From Microbacteriaceae bacterium UBA1487 (GTDB lineage Bacteria; Actinomycetota; Actinomycetes; Actinomycetales; Microbacteriaceae): DNA of 47,923 nucleotides. Below, piece after piece: positions 32,545 through 41,316 of the stretch. The notes under the pieces are model-generated. The model worked only from the letters and a program-made list of their open reading frames with translations, made no database searches and had not been told where the DNA came from. The stretch spans positions 1 to 47,923 of the forward strand of contig DCRR01000007.1 in the NCBI GenBank assembly GCA_002325245.1, read 5' to 3'. How positions within the stretch are numbered: position 1 is the stretch's first letter; each line of letters begins with the position of its first letter. The position numbers were made by a program, and so were the translations under genes.

Positions 32545-34056
32545 ATGTCGTACATCGTCGCTCTCGATCAGGGCACCACGAGCACGCGCGCCATCGTGTT
32601 CGACCACGACGGTCGCGTCGTCTCCAGCGGTCAGCGCGAGCACGAGCAGATCTTCCCGCAGGCAGGCTGGGTCGAGCACGACGCCAGCGAGATCTGGGCG
32701 AACACCCGCGAGGTCGTCGGCATCGCGCTCTCCAAGGCCGACATCACGCGCCACGACATCTCCGCGGTCGGCATCACCAACCAGCGCGAAACCGCCGTCG
32801 TCTGGGAGCGCAATACCGGCAAGCCGATCCACAACGCGATCGTCTGGCAGGACACCCGCACCCAGGACCTCGTGGATGCCCTCGCCGCGAACGGCGGCAC
32901 CGACCGCTTCAAGAAGCGGACGGGGCTGCCCCTGGCCACCTACTTCTCGGCGACCAAGATCGCCTGGATCCTCGACCACGTCGAGGGCGCCCGAGAGCGC
33001 GCCGCGACCGGCGAGCTGCTCTTCGGCACGACCGACAGCTGGCTGCTCTGGAATCTCACCGGCGGCCCCGACGGCGGCGTGCACGCGACCGACGTGACGA
33101 ACGCCAGCCGCACGCTCCTGATGGATCTCGAAACGCTCTCCTGGAGCGACGAGCTGCTCGAGGCCTTCAACATCCCGCGGGCGATGCTGCCCGAGATTCG
33201 CTCCTCCTCCGAGGTGTACGGCAACATCAAGGAGTCCAGCCTGCTGCGCGGGGTGCCGATCGCGGGCATCCTGGGCGATCAGCAGGCCGCCACCTTCGGC
33301 CAGGCGGCGTTCGAGCGCGGCGAGTCGAAGAACACCTACGGCACCGGCAACTTCCTGATCGTCGGTACCGGCGACGAGATCGTCAACTCGACGCACGGTC
33401 TCATCACGACCGTCGCCTACCGCCTCGGCGAGGAGCCGCCGCGCTACGCCCTCGAGGGGTCGATCGCGGTGACCGGCTCGCTCGTGCAGTGGCTGCGCGA
33501 CAATCTGGGGCTCATCTCCTCCGCGCCCGAGGTGGAGACGCTCGCGGCCAGCGTCGAGGACAACGGCGGCGTGTATTTCGTGCCCGCCTTCTCCGGGCTG
33601 TTCGCCCCCTACTGGCGTCCGGACGCCCGCGGCGCGATCGTCGGACTCACCCGCTACGTCAACAAGGGCCACATCGCGCGCGCCGCGCTCGAGGCGACCG
33701 CGTTCCAGACCCGCGAGGTGCTCGACGCCGCCAACGCCGACACCGGAGTTCCGCTGACCGAGCTGAAGGTCGACGGCGGAATGGTCGCGAACGAGGCGCT
33801 CATGCAGTTCCAGGCGGACATCCTGGGCGTTCCGGTGATCCGGCCCGTGGTCGCCGAGACCACCGCCCTCGGCGCCGCCTACGCGGCCGGGCTGGCGGTC
33901 GAGTTCTGGAAGGACCTCGACGAGCTCCGCGCGCTCTGGCAGGAGGACACGCGGTGGGAGGCGGCCATGGATGAGCCCGAGCGAGCGCGTCGCCTCGCGG
34001 AATGGCACAAGGCGGTCACCCGCACCTTCGACTGGGTCGACCCGGCCTCGGCCTAG
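32545..34056 (+). CDS. glpK: Glycerol kinase
   Basis: A 503-residue FGGY-family kinase that phosphorylates glycerol to sn-glycerol-3-phosphate. The N-terminal DQGTTSTRAIVFDHDG is the ATP/phosphate loop, ITNQRETAVVWE and IVWQDTRT are substrate-side blocks, and GGVYFVPAFSGLFAPYW is a family signature. The ribosome site is AAAGGAG, 10 nt upstream. No glpF permease is present, so glycerol entry is by diffusion or an unlinked channel. It ends 12 bp from the convergent coaD stop. Confidence 0.97.
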   Translation: MSYIVALDQGTTSTRAIVFDHDGRVVSSGQREHEQIFPQAGWVEHDASEIWANTREVVGIALSKADITRHDISAVGITNQRETAVVWERNTGKPIHNAIVWQDTRTQDLVDALAANGGTDRFKKRTGLPLATYFSATKIAWILDHVEGARERAATGELLFGTTDSWLLWNLTGGPDGGVHATDVTNASRTLLMDLETLSWSDELLEAFNIPRAMLPEIRSSSEVYGNIKESSLLRGVPIAGILGDQQAATFGQAAFERGESKNTYGTGNFLIVGTGDEIVNSTHGLITTVAYRLGEEPPRYALEGSIAVTGSLVQWLRDNLGLISSAPEVETLAASVEDNGGVYFVPAFSGLFAPYWRPDARGAIVGLTRYVNKGHIARAALEATAFQTREVLDAANADTGVPLTELKVDGGMVANEALMQFQADILGVPVIRPVVAETTALGAAYAAGLAVEFWKDLDELRALWQEDTRWEAAMDEPERARRLAEWHKAVTRTFDWVDPASA

Positions 34057-34068
34057 CAGCCGCGGGCG

Positions 34069-34557
34069 CTACTCGCGCTCGGCCTGCAGGAAGTCGGCGA
34101 CCGCGCGCGGCACGTAGGGCGCGACATCGCCGCCGAGCGCCGCCACCTGGCGCACGAGCGAGCTCGACACGTGCGCGTGGGCGGGGTCGGGCAGCAGGAA
34201 CACCGTCTCGACGCCGGCCAGGTTGCGGTTGACGATCGCCATCGGCGTCTCGTACGCCACGTCGACCTGCGAGCGGATGCCCTTCACCAGCACGCTCGCA
34301 CCGACATCGGTGCAGTAGTCGACGAGCAGCCCGACGCTCCAGCTGGTGACGAGGATGTTGCCCGAGAGCTCGGCTTCGGCGATCGACTCCTGGATCAGGG
34401 AGACGCGCTGCGCGATCGGCAGCAGAGCAGCCTTGTCGGGGTTGTGCACGACGAGCACGTGCACCTCGTCGAACATGTTCGCCGCGCGTTCGATGACGTC
34501 GATGTGACCCAGAGTGACCGGATCGAATGAGCCCGGGACCACCGCGATGCGCTTCAT
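34069..34557 (-). CDS. coaD: Phosphopantetheine adenylyltransferase
   Basis: A 162-residue enzyme making dephospho-CoA from 4'-phosphopantetheine and ATP. The nucleotidyltransferase motif GSFDPVTLGH (residues 9-18) and the HVSSSLVRQVA region are intact. TAGGGT at 34565-34570 lies 7 nt before the ATG, so the transcript is probably leaderless. In many Actinobacteria coaD is followed directly by DUF177-rpmF-rnc-mutM; here those genes are about 30 kb further along the same strand. Confidence 0.97.
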   Translation of the reverse strand: MKRIAVVPGSFDPVTLGHIDVIERAANMFDEVHVLVVHNPDKAALLPIAQRVSLIQESIAEAELSGNILVTSWSVGLLVDYCTDVGASVLVKGIRSQVDVAYETPMAIVNRNLAGVETVFLLPDPAHAHVSSSLVRQVAALGGDVAPYVPRAVADFLQAERE

Positions 34558-34599
34558 GCGTCACACCCTATCCGGTCGTCGTGAGCGAGCTGTGACCCA

Positions 34600-36804
34600 C
34601 TACGACTTCGCGAGGAACGCGCGCTCGGCGTCGTCGAGTCGCCGCGCGAGCGCGGCGGCGAGCGCGGGCTGCTCTCGCAGCGCCGGGTCCGCCTCCAGCA
34701 CTTCGGATGCGACCTCGCGCGCCTCGGCGATGAGATCGCCGTCGCGCGCGACCCGCAGCAGCTTCAGCGACGAGCGTCCGCCTGACTGCGCCCGCCCGAG
34801 CACGTCGCCTTCGCGGCGCAGCTCGAGGTCGACCTGCGCGAGGTCGAAGCCGTCGAGCGTTGCGGCGACGGCCGCGACGCGCTCCAGCGCCAACGATTCC
34901 GGCTCGGCGTGCGTGACGAAGAGCGCGAGTCCGGGCACGCCGCCGCGACCCACCCGGCCACGCAGCTGGTGCAGCTGTGCGACCCCGAAGCGGTCGGCAT
35001 CGAGCACCACCATCGTCGAGGCGTTGGGCACGTCGACGCCGACCTCGATCACCGTGGTCGCGACGAGCACGTCGATCTCTCCTCCGGCGAACGCGCGCAT
35101 CGTCGCATCCTTCTGCTCGCTCGACATCCGACCGTGCAGCGGCTCGATGCGACGGCCCGCCAGCGCCGGATGCGCCCGCAGCTCCGCCAGCATCGTCTCG
35201 ACGGCGGCGGGCGGGCGCGCCGAGGCTCCCTCCGCCGCAACCTGCATCTCCGCCTCCGCCGACTGCTCCTCCGCCGCGATCGCGTCGATCGCCGGGCAGA
35301 CGACGAAGCCCTGCCGTCCCTGCTCGAGCTCCTCGGCCAGCCGCTGCCAGATGCGCTGCTCCCACTGCGGGTGCTCGGCGAGCGCCACCAGATGACTCGC
35401 GATCGGGGTGCGCCCCGCCGGCAGCTCGCGGATCGTGGAGACGTCGAGATCGCCGAACACCGTCATCGCCACGGTGCGCGGAATCGGCGTCGCCGTCAGC
35501 ACGAGCACGTGCGGACTGCGTCCCTTCAGGCGCAGCGCCTCGCGCTGGTCGACCCCGAAACGGTGCTGCTCGTCGACGACGACCAGACCGAGTTCGGCGA
35601 ACTGCACCGTGTCGCCGAGCAGGGCGTGCGTTCCGACGACGATTCCGGCGCTCCCCGATGCCGCGGCCAGGAGCGCCCGCTTGCGGTCCGAGGTCGGCAG
35701 TTGCCCAGTGAGCAGGGTCGGTCGCACCCGCGCCGCCAGGTCCGGTCCGAGGCTCGCCACGATCGAGCGCAGATGCTGCGCCGCGAGCACCTCGGTGGGC
35801 GCCAAGAACGCGGCCTGGCCGCCGGAGTCGACGACGGTGAGCATCGCCCGCAGCGCCACCAGCGTCTTGCCGGAGCCGACTTCGCCCTGCACGAGCCGGT
35901 TCATCGGGATGCCCGCCGCCAGCTCCGCCTGGATCTCGGCGCCGACGGCGCGCTGGTCTCCGGTCAGCTCGAACGGCAGCGCCGCCTCGAACTCGGCCAC
36001 CCGCGGCCCCGGCTCGCGCGGGGTCGCCGCCTCGGCTCGCCTCTCGGCGCGCTGGGCGAGCAGCGCCGCCTGCAGCACGAAGGCCTCCTGGAAGCGCAGC
36101 GCATCCTGCGCCGCACGCCACTCGGAGTCGGTGCTCGGCCGGTGCACCAGCTCGAGCGCCCGCCGGAAGGTCAACAGCCTGCGGGACTCGCGCACCGACG
36201 TCGGCACCGGGTCGTCGAGCTCGGGCAGCGTGTCGAGGATGACGCCGATCGCGCGCTGCAGCTGCCAGCTCGCGAGCGTCGATGTCGCCGGATACAGCGG
36301 AATCGGCTGCTCCGCCCACGCGCGCGCATGCTGCTCCGCGCCCGCGGTCGTCGAGGCGAGCGCGCCGCCGGCGGCATCCGCCTCATCGAACAGCTCGTAG
36401 TCGGGGTGGGCGAGCTGCCGCGCGCCGCGGTACTCCCCCACCTTGCCCGCGAAGATGCCGCGCGCGCCGGGCTGCAGCTCCTTCGCGCGCCAGCCCTGGT
36501 TGAAGAACGTGAGGGTGAGGTGGCTGCGACCGTCGCTGATCACCACCTCCAGGATGCTGCCCTTGCGGTTGCGCATGGAGCGCTCCTGCACGCTGCGCAC
36601 CTCGGCCACGATCGTGACGGCCTCGTCGAGGGCGAGCTCGCTGATCGCGGTCAGCTCGCCCCGGCGGGCGTAGCGGCGCGGGTAGTGAGCCAAGAACTCG
36701 CCGACGGTGCGGTACCCGAACGCCTTCTCGAGCGCCTTCGCCGTGCGGTCGCCGAGCACCGCCACCAGCCGCTGCTCGAGCGGGTCCGCTCCCGACGCAT
36801 CCAC
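34600..36804 (-). CDS. recG: ATP-dependent DNA helicase RecG
   Basis: A 734-residue superfamily 2 helicase that regresses stalled forks and processes recombination intermediates. The N-terminal wedge (about residues 1-250) precedes the helicase: motif I GEVGSGKT, motif II VVDEQHRFG, motif III LTATPIPRT and motif VI QLRGRVGRGG. Length is normal. The start is GTG at 36804, with TAGCCT 6 nt upstream, suggesting a leaderless mRNA. It is divergent from rsmD over 121 bp containing a 42-bp palindrome. Confidence 0.96.
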   Translation of the reverse strand: MDASGADPLEQRLVAVLGDRTAKALEKAFGYRTVGEFLAHYPRRYARRGELTAISELALDEAVTIVAEVRSVQERSMRNRKGSILEVVISDGRSHLTLTFFNQGWRAKELQPGARGIFAGKVGEYRGARQLAHPDYELFDEADAAGGALASTTAGAEQHARAWAEQPIPLYPATSTLASWQLQRAIGVILDTLPELDDPVPTSVRESRRLLTFRRALELVHRPSTDSEWRAAQDALRFQEAFVLQAALLAQRAERRAEAATPREPGPRVAEFEAALPFELTGDQRAVGAEIQAELAAGIPMNRLVQGEVGSGKTLVALRAMLTVVDSGGQAAFLAPTEVLAAQHLRSIVASLGPDLAARVRPTLLTGQLPTSDRKRALLAAASGSAGIVVGTHALLGDTVQFAELGLVVVDEQHRFGVDQREALRLKGRSPHVLVLTATPIPRTVAMTVFGDLDVSTIRELPAGRTPIASHLVALAEHPQWEQRIWQRLAEELEQGRQGFVVCPAIDAIAAEEQSAEAEMQVAAEGASARPPAAVETMLAELRAHPALAGRRIEPLHGRMSSEQKDATMRAFAGGEIDVLVATTVIEVGVDVPNASTMVVLDADRFGVAQLHQLRGRVGRGGVPGLALFVTHAEPESLALERVAAVAATLDGFDLAQVDLELRREGDVLGRAQSGGRSSLKLLRVARDGDLIAEAREVASEVLEADPALREQPALAAALARRLDDAERAFLAKS

Positions 36805-36847
36805 GTTTCGAGGCTACCGGCGCCCGCCGACCCGCACCCCCGAAAAC

Positions 36848-36889
36848 ATGGTGCCAATTGAGCTTGGCGCCAAGCTGAATTGGCACCAT
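36848..36889. repeat. 42-bp near-perfect palindrome flanked by 6-bp direct repeats
   Basis: The element starts ATGGTGCCAATT and ends AATTGGCACCAT, centred on TTGGCGCCAA; 20 of 21 base pairs match. CGAAAA occurs on both sides (36841-36846 and 36890-36895), like a target-site duplication. It lies in the recG/rsmD divergent gap, and its AATT blocks are AT-rich compared with surroundings. Confidence 0.9.
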
Positions 36890-36925
36890 CGAAAAGGGAG
36901 GGGGCCCCGCCGGTAGCGTGGGGGC

Positions 36926-37498
36926 ATGACGCGCATCATCTCGGGGTTCGCGGGGAGCCTCCGGCTGACGGTTCCGACAAGCGGCACCCGTCCCACCAGC
37001 GACCGCGTGCGCGAGGCGATCTTCTCGGCGCTCGAGGCCCGGGATGCCCTCCGCGGCGCCCAGGTGCTCGACCTGTTCGCGGGCTCCGGCGCACTCGGCC
37101 TCGAGGCGGCCAGCCGTGGCGCCCGCCGCGTCGTGCTGGTCGACAAGTCCCCCGCCGCGACGCGGGTGATGCGGGCCAATGCGGCGACGATCACGCGGGC
37201 GGCGCCGCGCGGCGAGAGCCCCGAGATCACGGTGTCGAGCCAGTCGGTCACCGCCTACCTGGTCGGCGCGGCGGGGTCGTTCGATCTGGTGTTCATCGAC
37301 CCGCCGTACGAGCTCGACAACGCGGCCCTGCGACACGACCTCGAACTGCTCGCGCCGCGCCTGGCGCCCGACGCGACCGTCGTCGTCGAGCGCTCGACCC
37401 GCGACCCGGAGCCGGAGTGGCCGGACGGCTTCGAACTCGAACGGCAGAAGACCTACGGCGAGACGACGCTGTACTGGGTCGCCGCCACGAGCCCGTGA
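36926..37498 (+). CDS. rsmD: 16S rRNA (guanine966-N2)-methyltransferase
   Basis: A 190-residue class I methyltransferase acting on 16S rRNA. The SAM motif DLFAGSGALGLEAASRGA and the catalytic FIDPPYE are present. The start MTRIISGFAGSLRL is typical. TAGCGT followed by GGGGGC and the ATG marks a leaderless promoter. It is divergent from recG and converges with thiL with a 4-nt gap. Confidence 0.94.
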   Translation: MTRIISGFAGSLRLTVPTSGTRPTSDRVREAIFSALEARDALRGAQVLDLFAGSGALGLEAASRGARRVVLVDKSPAATRVMRANAATITRAAPRGESPEITVSSQSVTAYLVGAAGSFDLVFIDPPYELDNAALRHDLELLAPRLAPDATVVVERSTRDPEPEWPDGFELERQKTYGETTLYWVAATSP

Positions 37499-37502
37499 GC
37501 GT

Positions 37503-38486
37503 CTAGCCGGACGCGCCGTCCCAGTCCGCGTACGGATCCCATCCGCCGCGATTGTCGAGCACCTCGCCGTCGAGGGTGACGCCGTCGCCGTCGACGACGG
37601 AGCCGATCGCGCGGAAACCGCCGGGCAGGCGCACGCCCGACGGGAACGTCGCCAGCAGGGCGTGATCCTCGCCGCCGTGGAGAACGCGCTCCAGCGCCAC
37701 CACGTCGGTGTCGAGATCGGCGGAGCGGAAGTCGATTCGCACCCCGGAGGCTCGCGCGATGCGGCGCGCATCGAGCACGAGGCCGTCGCTCACGTCCAGC
37801 ATCGCCGTCGCGCCGGCGTCCGCGGCGAGCGCGCCGTCGCCGATCGGCGAGCGCGGGGCGAGCTGCGCATCCAGCACCGCATCGAACTCGGGGCGCAGCG
37901 CGGCGGCCGCCCCGGAACTCGGCTCGCCCTCCGCATCCACACCGCGCTCGAACAGCAGCCGGATGCCCGCCCCGGCGAGCCCCAGCGCACCGCTCACCGC
38001 GACCACATCGCCCGGGCGCGCCCCCGAGCGCAGCACCGGCGGGCGCCCGTCGAGGCTGCCGAAGGCAGTGATCGCGAGCGTCAGCGAGTCCGCGACCGAG
38101 AGGTCTCCGCCCACGACCCCGCAGCCGGGGGCGAGCGCGTTGCATGCCTCCCGGAAGCCGTCGGCGAGCTCCTCCAGATCGGTCACGGGGGTGTCGGCGG
38201 GCGCGATGAGCGCCACCAGCAGCGCCGTCGGACGCGCGCCCATCGCCGCGACATCGGACAGGTTCGTCACCGCCGCCTTCCAGCCGAGCTGGAACGGGCT
38301 CGACCAGGCACGGCGGAAGTCCGGCCCCTGCACCATCGTGTCAGTGGTGATGACGACGCGCCCGTCCGGCACCGCGAGCACGGCGGCGTCATCGCCCGGT
38401 CCGACCAGGGTCGACTCCGCCTCCGGCAGGCGCGGGAACAGGCGCTGCAGCACCGCGATCTCGCCGATCGAGCCGAGAGTGTCCAT
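37503..38486 (-). CDS. thiL: Thiamine-monophosphate kinase
   Basis: A 327-residue kinase of the PurM-like fold making thiamine diphosphate from the monophosphate. The metal and ATP region VGPGDDAAVLAVPDG and the DTMVQGPDF and GWKAAVTNLSDVAAMGA blocks are intact, as is MLDVSDGL. The ATG is 6 nt after a TAGCGT -10 element that overlaps the -10 of the divergent DUF3515 gene. Confidence 0.95.
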   Translation of the reverse strand: MDTLGSIGEIAVLQRLFPRLPEAESTLVGPGDDAAVLAVPDGRVVITTDTMVQGPDFRRAWSSPFQLGWKAAVTNLSDVAAMGARPTALLVALIAPADTPVTDLEELADGFREACNALAPGCGVVGGDLSVADSLTLAITAFGSLDGRPPVLRSGARPGDVVAVSGALGLAGAGIRLLFERGVDAEGEPSSGAAAALRPEFDAVLDAQLAPRSPIGDGALAADAGATAMLDVSDGLVLDARRIARASGVRIDFRSADLDTDVVALERVLHGGEDHALLATFPSGVRLPGGFRAIGSVVDGDGVTLDGEVLDNRGGWDPYADWDGASG

Positions 38487-38492
38487 CCGTCC

Positions 38493-38502
38493 ACGCTAGC
38501 CT
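38493..38502. promoter_or_regulatory. Overlapping divergent -10 elements (thiL and DUF3515)
   Basis: In ACGCTAGCCT, the plus strand reads TAGCCT (38497-38502), 7 nt before the DUF3515 ATG, and the minus strand reads TAGCGT (38498-38493), 6 nt before the thiL ATG. The two hexamers share the central TA. Only 23 bp separate the two start codons. Confidence 0.7.
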
Positions 38503-38509
38503 GAACGGG

Positions 38510-39049
38510 ATGTCTTCACGCCGCTCTCGCGCGCTCGGTTTCGCGCTCCTTCTTCCGCTGCTCGCCGTGCTGAGCGGATGCACCACCGCCGTCAGTCTCG
38601 AGGCGGCCCCGGATGCGAACAACCCCGACTGCGCCAACGTCACGGTCCGCCTGCCCGACACGGTCGGCACTCTTGACGCGCTCGAGACCGACGCCCAGGC
38701 GACCGGCGCCTGGGGGGATCCGGTCGCCGTCATCCTGCGCTGCGGCGTCGAGGTGCCGGGCCCGTCGACGCAGCTGTGCATCGAGATTCCCGGAACGGGC
38801 ATCTCGTGGCTGCTCGATGACACCGACGCCCCCAACTACCGCTACACGAGCTACGGACGCGACCCGGCCGTCTCGGTCGCCGTCAACACCGAGATCATCA
38901 GCGCGGGCGTCGCCCTCGACGACCTCGCGAACGCGGTCTCGTTCACCCCGCTGAACGGCCGGGAGTGCACGGGCTTCGCCGACACGGTGACCGGTGATGA
39001 TCTCGACGCCGACCTGGACCTCGAACCGACGCCCTCGCCCACGCCGTAG
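38510..39049 (+). CDS. DUF3515 family lipoprotein
   Basis: A 179-residue secreted lipoprotein with lipobox LSGC (about residues 21-24). The mature part has the actinobacterial DUF3515 pattern: CANVTVRLPDTV near the start, WGDPVAVILRCGVE in the middle, and several conserved cysteines that may pair outside the cell. The C-terminus is an acidic, Pro/Thr-rich tail. Function is unknown; it regularly lies beside ddl and thiL. It is leaderless by the promoter seen here and converges with ddl (9-nt gap). Confidence 0.88.
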   Translation: MSSRRSRALGFALLLPLLAVLSGCTTAVSLEAAPDANNPDCANVTVRLPDTVGTLDALETDAQATGAWGDPVAVILRCGVEVPGPSTQLCIEIPGTGISWLLDDTDAPNYRYTSYGRDPAVSVAVNTEIISAGVALDDLANAVSFTPLNGRECTGFADTVTGDDLDADLDLEPTPSPTP

Positions 39050-39058
39050 ACCGGCGAG

Positions 39059-40150
39059 CTACCGCGCGGTCTCGAGCCCGAGTCCGATGAGCTCGTCGAT
39101 CAGCTCCGGGTAGCTCAGGCCGCTCGCCAGCCAGCACTTCGGGAACATCGAGATCGGGGTGAACCCGGGCATCGTGTTGACCTCATTGACGACGAAATCG
39201 GTGCCGGTGAAGAAGAAATCGACTCGAGCGAGCCCCGAGCCGCCGAGCGCCTCGAACGCGCGCGCGGCAATCCGCTGCATCTCGGCCAGTTCGCTCTCGC
39301 CGAGCGGCGCCGGACAGATCAGCTCGACACCGGGCACATCCCGGTACTTGGCATCGAAATCGTAGAAGGCGCGGCCGGTCACCACGATCTCGCCGGCGAC
39401 GCTAACCCGGGTGGGGGCACCCTGGTGGCCTTCCAGCACGGCGCACTCGAGCTCGCGGCCGACGATCGCCTGCTCGACGAGCACGTGGTGATCCTCCGCG
39501 AACGCGACATCCAGCGCCGCGTCGAGCGCATCCCAGTCCGACACCTTCGTGACGCCCACGCTCGAGCCCGCGCGCGCGGGCTTCACGAACACCGGCAGAC
39601 CCAGCGCGCGCACGCGCCGATCCCAGACTTCGGCATCGGCAGCGAGCGCCGCTCGCGTCAGGGTCACCCACGGTGCGACGCTCACGCCCGCCGCGAGCAG
39701 CACGCTCTTGGTGAAGTGCTTGTTCATCGCCAGCGACGACGCGAGCACGCCGTTGCCGACGTAGGGAACCCCGAGCAGCTCGAGAGCGCCCTGGATCGTG
39801 CCGTCCTCGCCGAACGGGCCGTGCAGGATGGGGAACGCGACATCCACCTCGCCGAGCGAGCGAGTGACACCGCCAGCGTCGGTGACCGTCCACTCGCGAC
39901 TGGCCGCCGAGTCCGGCAGATGGACCCGCGACCCGTCGTCCGCGACCTCGGGCAGCCCGTGCAGGGTGAGCGAGGCCGCATCGTCGGGGTGCAGCGTCCA
40001 GGCGCCCTCGCGCGTGATCCCCACCGGGATCACCTCGAATCGCTCACGATCGATTGCGCCGAGCACACCGCCCGCAGTCGCGCAGCTGATCGCGTGCTCG
40101 CTTGAACGGCCGCCGAACAGCAGTGCGACGCGGATGCGTGAGGTGGTCAT
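39059..40150 (-). CDS. ddl: D-alanine--D-alanine ligase
   Basis: A 363-residue ATP-grasp ligase making the D-Ala-D-Ala dipeptide for peptidoglycan. Blocks include LFGGRSSEHAIS near the N-terminus, HGPFGEDGTIQGALELLGVPYVG, KPARAGSSVGVTKV and the C-terminal metal-binding NEVNTMPGFTPISMFPK. The ATG at 40150 shares one base with the gpsA stop (TGATG); a GTG one codon earlier is possible. It follows gpsA in the conserved murA-plsC-gpsA-ddl order. Confidence 0.96.
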   Translation of the reverse strand: MTTSRIRVALLFGGRSSEHAISCATAGGVLGAIDRERFEVIPVGITREGAWTLHPDDAASLTLHGLPEVADDGSRVHLPDSAASREWTVTDAGGVTRSLGEVDVAFPILHGPFGEDGTIQGALELLGVPYVGNGVLASSLAMNKHFTKSVLLAAGVSVAPWVTLTRAALAADAEVWDRRVRALGLPVFVKPARAGSSVGVTKVSDWDALDAALDVAFAEDHHVLVEQAIVGRELECAVLEGHQGAPTRVSVAGEIVVTGRAFYDFDAKYRDVPGVELICPAPLGESELAEMQRIAARAFEALGGSGLARVDFFFTGTDFVVNEVNTMPGFTPISMFPKCWLASGLSYPELIDELIGLGLETAR

Positions 40151-41223
40151 CACTCGCCCTCCGGTTCGCCGCCGTCGGTCGTCAGATGCGGAGCGATGTC
40201 CTTCGGGGCGAGAGTGCCCGCGAGCACCTCCGCGACCTGCGAGACGATCGGCATGTCGACGCCGCGTTCGGCGGCGAGCTCGAGCACGGGCGCGACCGAG
40301 CCGATGCCCTCGGCTGTCTGATTCATCTGCGCGATCACCTCGTGGTAGTCGTAGCCCTGCCCGAGCAGACGCCCCGCCGTGTTGTTGCGGCTGAGCGGAG
40401 ACTCACAGGTGGCGATCAGATCGCCGAGCCCGGCGAGACCCGCCAGGGTCTCCGGGCGGGCACCGAATGCGACGGCGAAATCTGTCATTTCGACCAGGCC
40501 GCGGGTGATGATCGACGCCTTCGTGTTCTCGCCGTAGCCGACGCCGTCCACGATGCCGATCGCAACCGCGATCAGGTTCTTCAGCACACCGCCGAACTCG
40601 GTGCCGATGACATCCGTGTTGACGAAGGAGCGGAAGTAGCGGTTCGTCGCCGCCTTGGCGACCTCCGTCGCCGTGGCGAGACTGGTCGAGGAGACGACCG
40701 CCGCCGTCGGCTGCTCCTTCGCGATCTCGAGAGCCAGGTTCGGCCCCGACACCACGGCGATGCGGTCGGGCGAGATCTCGAGCTCCTGCTGGATGACCTC
40801 GCTCATGCGCTGACGCGTCGACCGCTCGACTCCCTTCATGAGCGAGACGACCGGCACGCCCTCGGGGATCAGCTCGCGCACGATGCGCAGGTTCTCGCGC
40901 AGCGACTGGCTCGGCACGCTCAGGTACACCTGGTCGGCGCCCTCCAGCACATCCGGCAGGCGGGAGCTCGACCACATCCCGCGCGGCAGGTTCACCCCGG
41001 GCAGGTAGTCGGAGTTGCGGCGCGACTGCGTGATCTCGCGCGCGAGCTCGGGACGGCGCGCCCAGATCGACACGCTCGAGCCTCCGTCGGCGAGGATCTT
41101 CGCGAAGGTCGTGCCCCAGGAGCCGGCGCCGAGCACGGCGACGCGACGCGACCCCGGCGCGACGACCGGCAGCGGCATGGTCCGGGGGTACGCCGTGGCA
41201 CCATCGGCCTGGGTCTCGCTCAC
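40150..41223 (-). CDS. gpsA: Glycerol-3-phosphate dehydrogenase (NAD(P)+), biosynthetic
   Basis: A cytosolic enzyme reducing dihydroxyacetone phosphate to sn-glycerol-3-phosphate for phospholipid synthesis. The dinucleotide motif AVLGAGSWGTTFA, the catalytic GVLKNLIAVAIGIVDG (Lys) and the SRNN motif are present. GTG at 41223 has AAAGGCGG upstream and gives 357 residues. An ATG 15 codons later (41178) is the alternative. It feeds plsC-type acylation and opposes glpD. Confidence 0.95.
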   Translation of the reverse strand: MSETQADGATAYPRTMPLPVVAPGSRRVAVLGAGSWGTTFAKILADGGSSVSIWARRPELAREITQSRRNSDYLPGVNLPRGMWSSSRLPDVLEGADQVYLSVPSQSLRENLRIVRELIPEGVPVVSLMKGVERSTRQRMSEVIQQELEISPDRIAVVSGPNLALEIAKEQPTAAVVSSTSLATATEVAKAATNRYFRSFVNTDVIGTEFGGVLKNLIAVAIGIVDGVGYGENTKASIITRGLVEMTDFAVAFGARPETLAGLAGLGDLIATCESPLSRNNTAGRLLGQGYDYHEVIAQMNQTAEGIGSVAPVLELAAERGVDMPIVSQVAEVLAGTLAPKDIAPHLTTDGGEPEGE

Positions 41224-41316
41224 GCATCCGCCTTTCGGATCCCGCCCTCGCGAGACCACCGCCCCCATTCTGCCGTGTCCGATCGCAAGCGCCCGCATCC
41301 CGCCTACCCTGGAGGG

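Noticed and set aside
3679..34068. Mobile genomic island or prophage
   Set aside because: No integrase, transposase, phage gene, tRNA or flanking direct repeat was found, and codon use looks native. The split of the housekeeping block is reported, but not as a mobile element.
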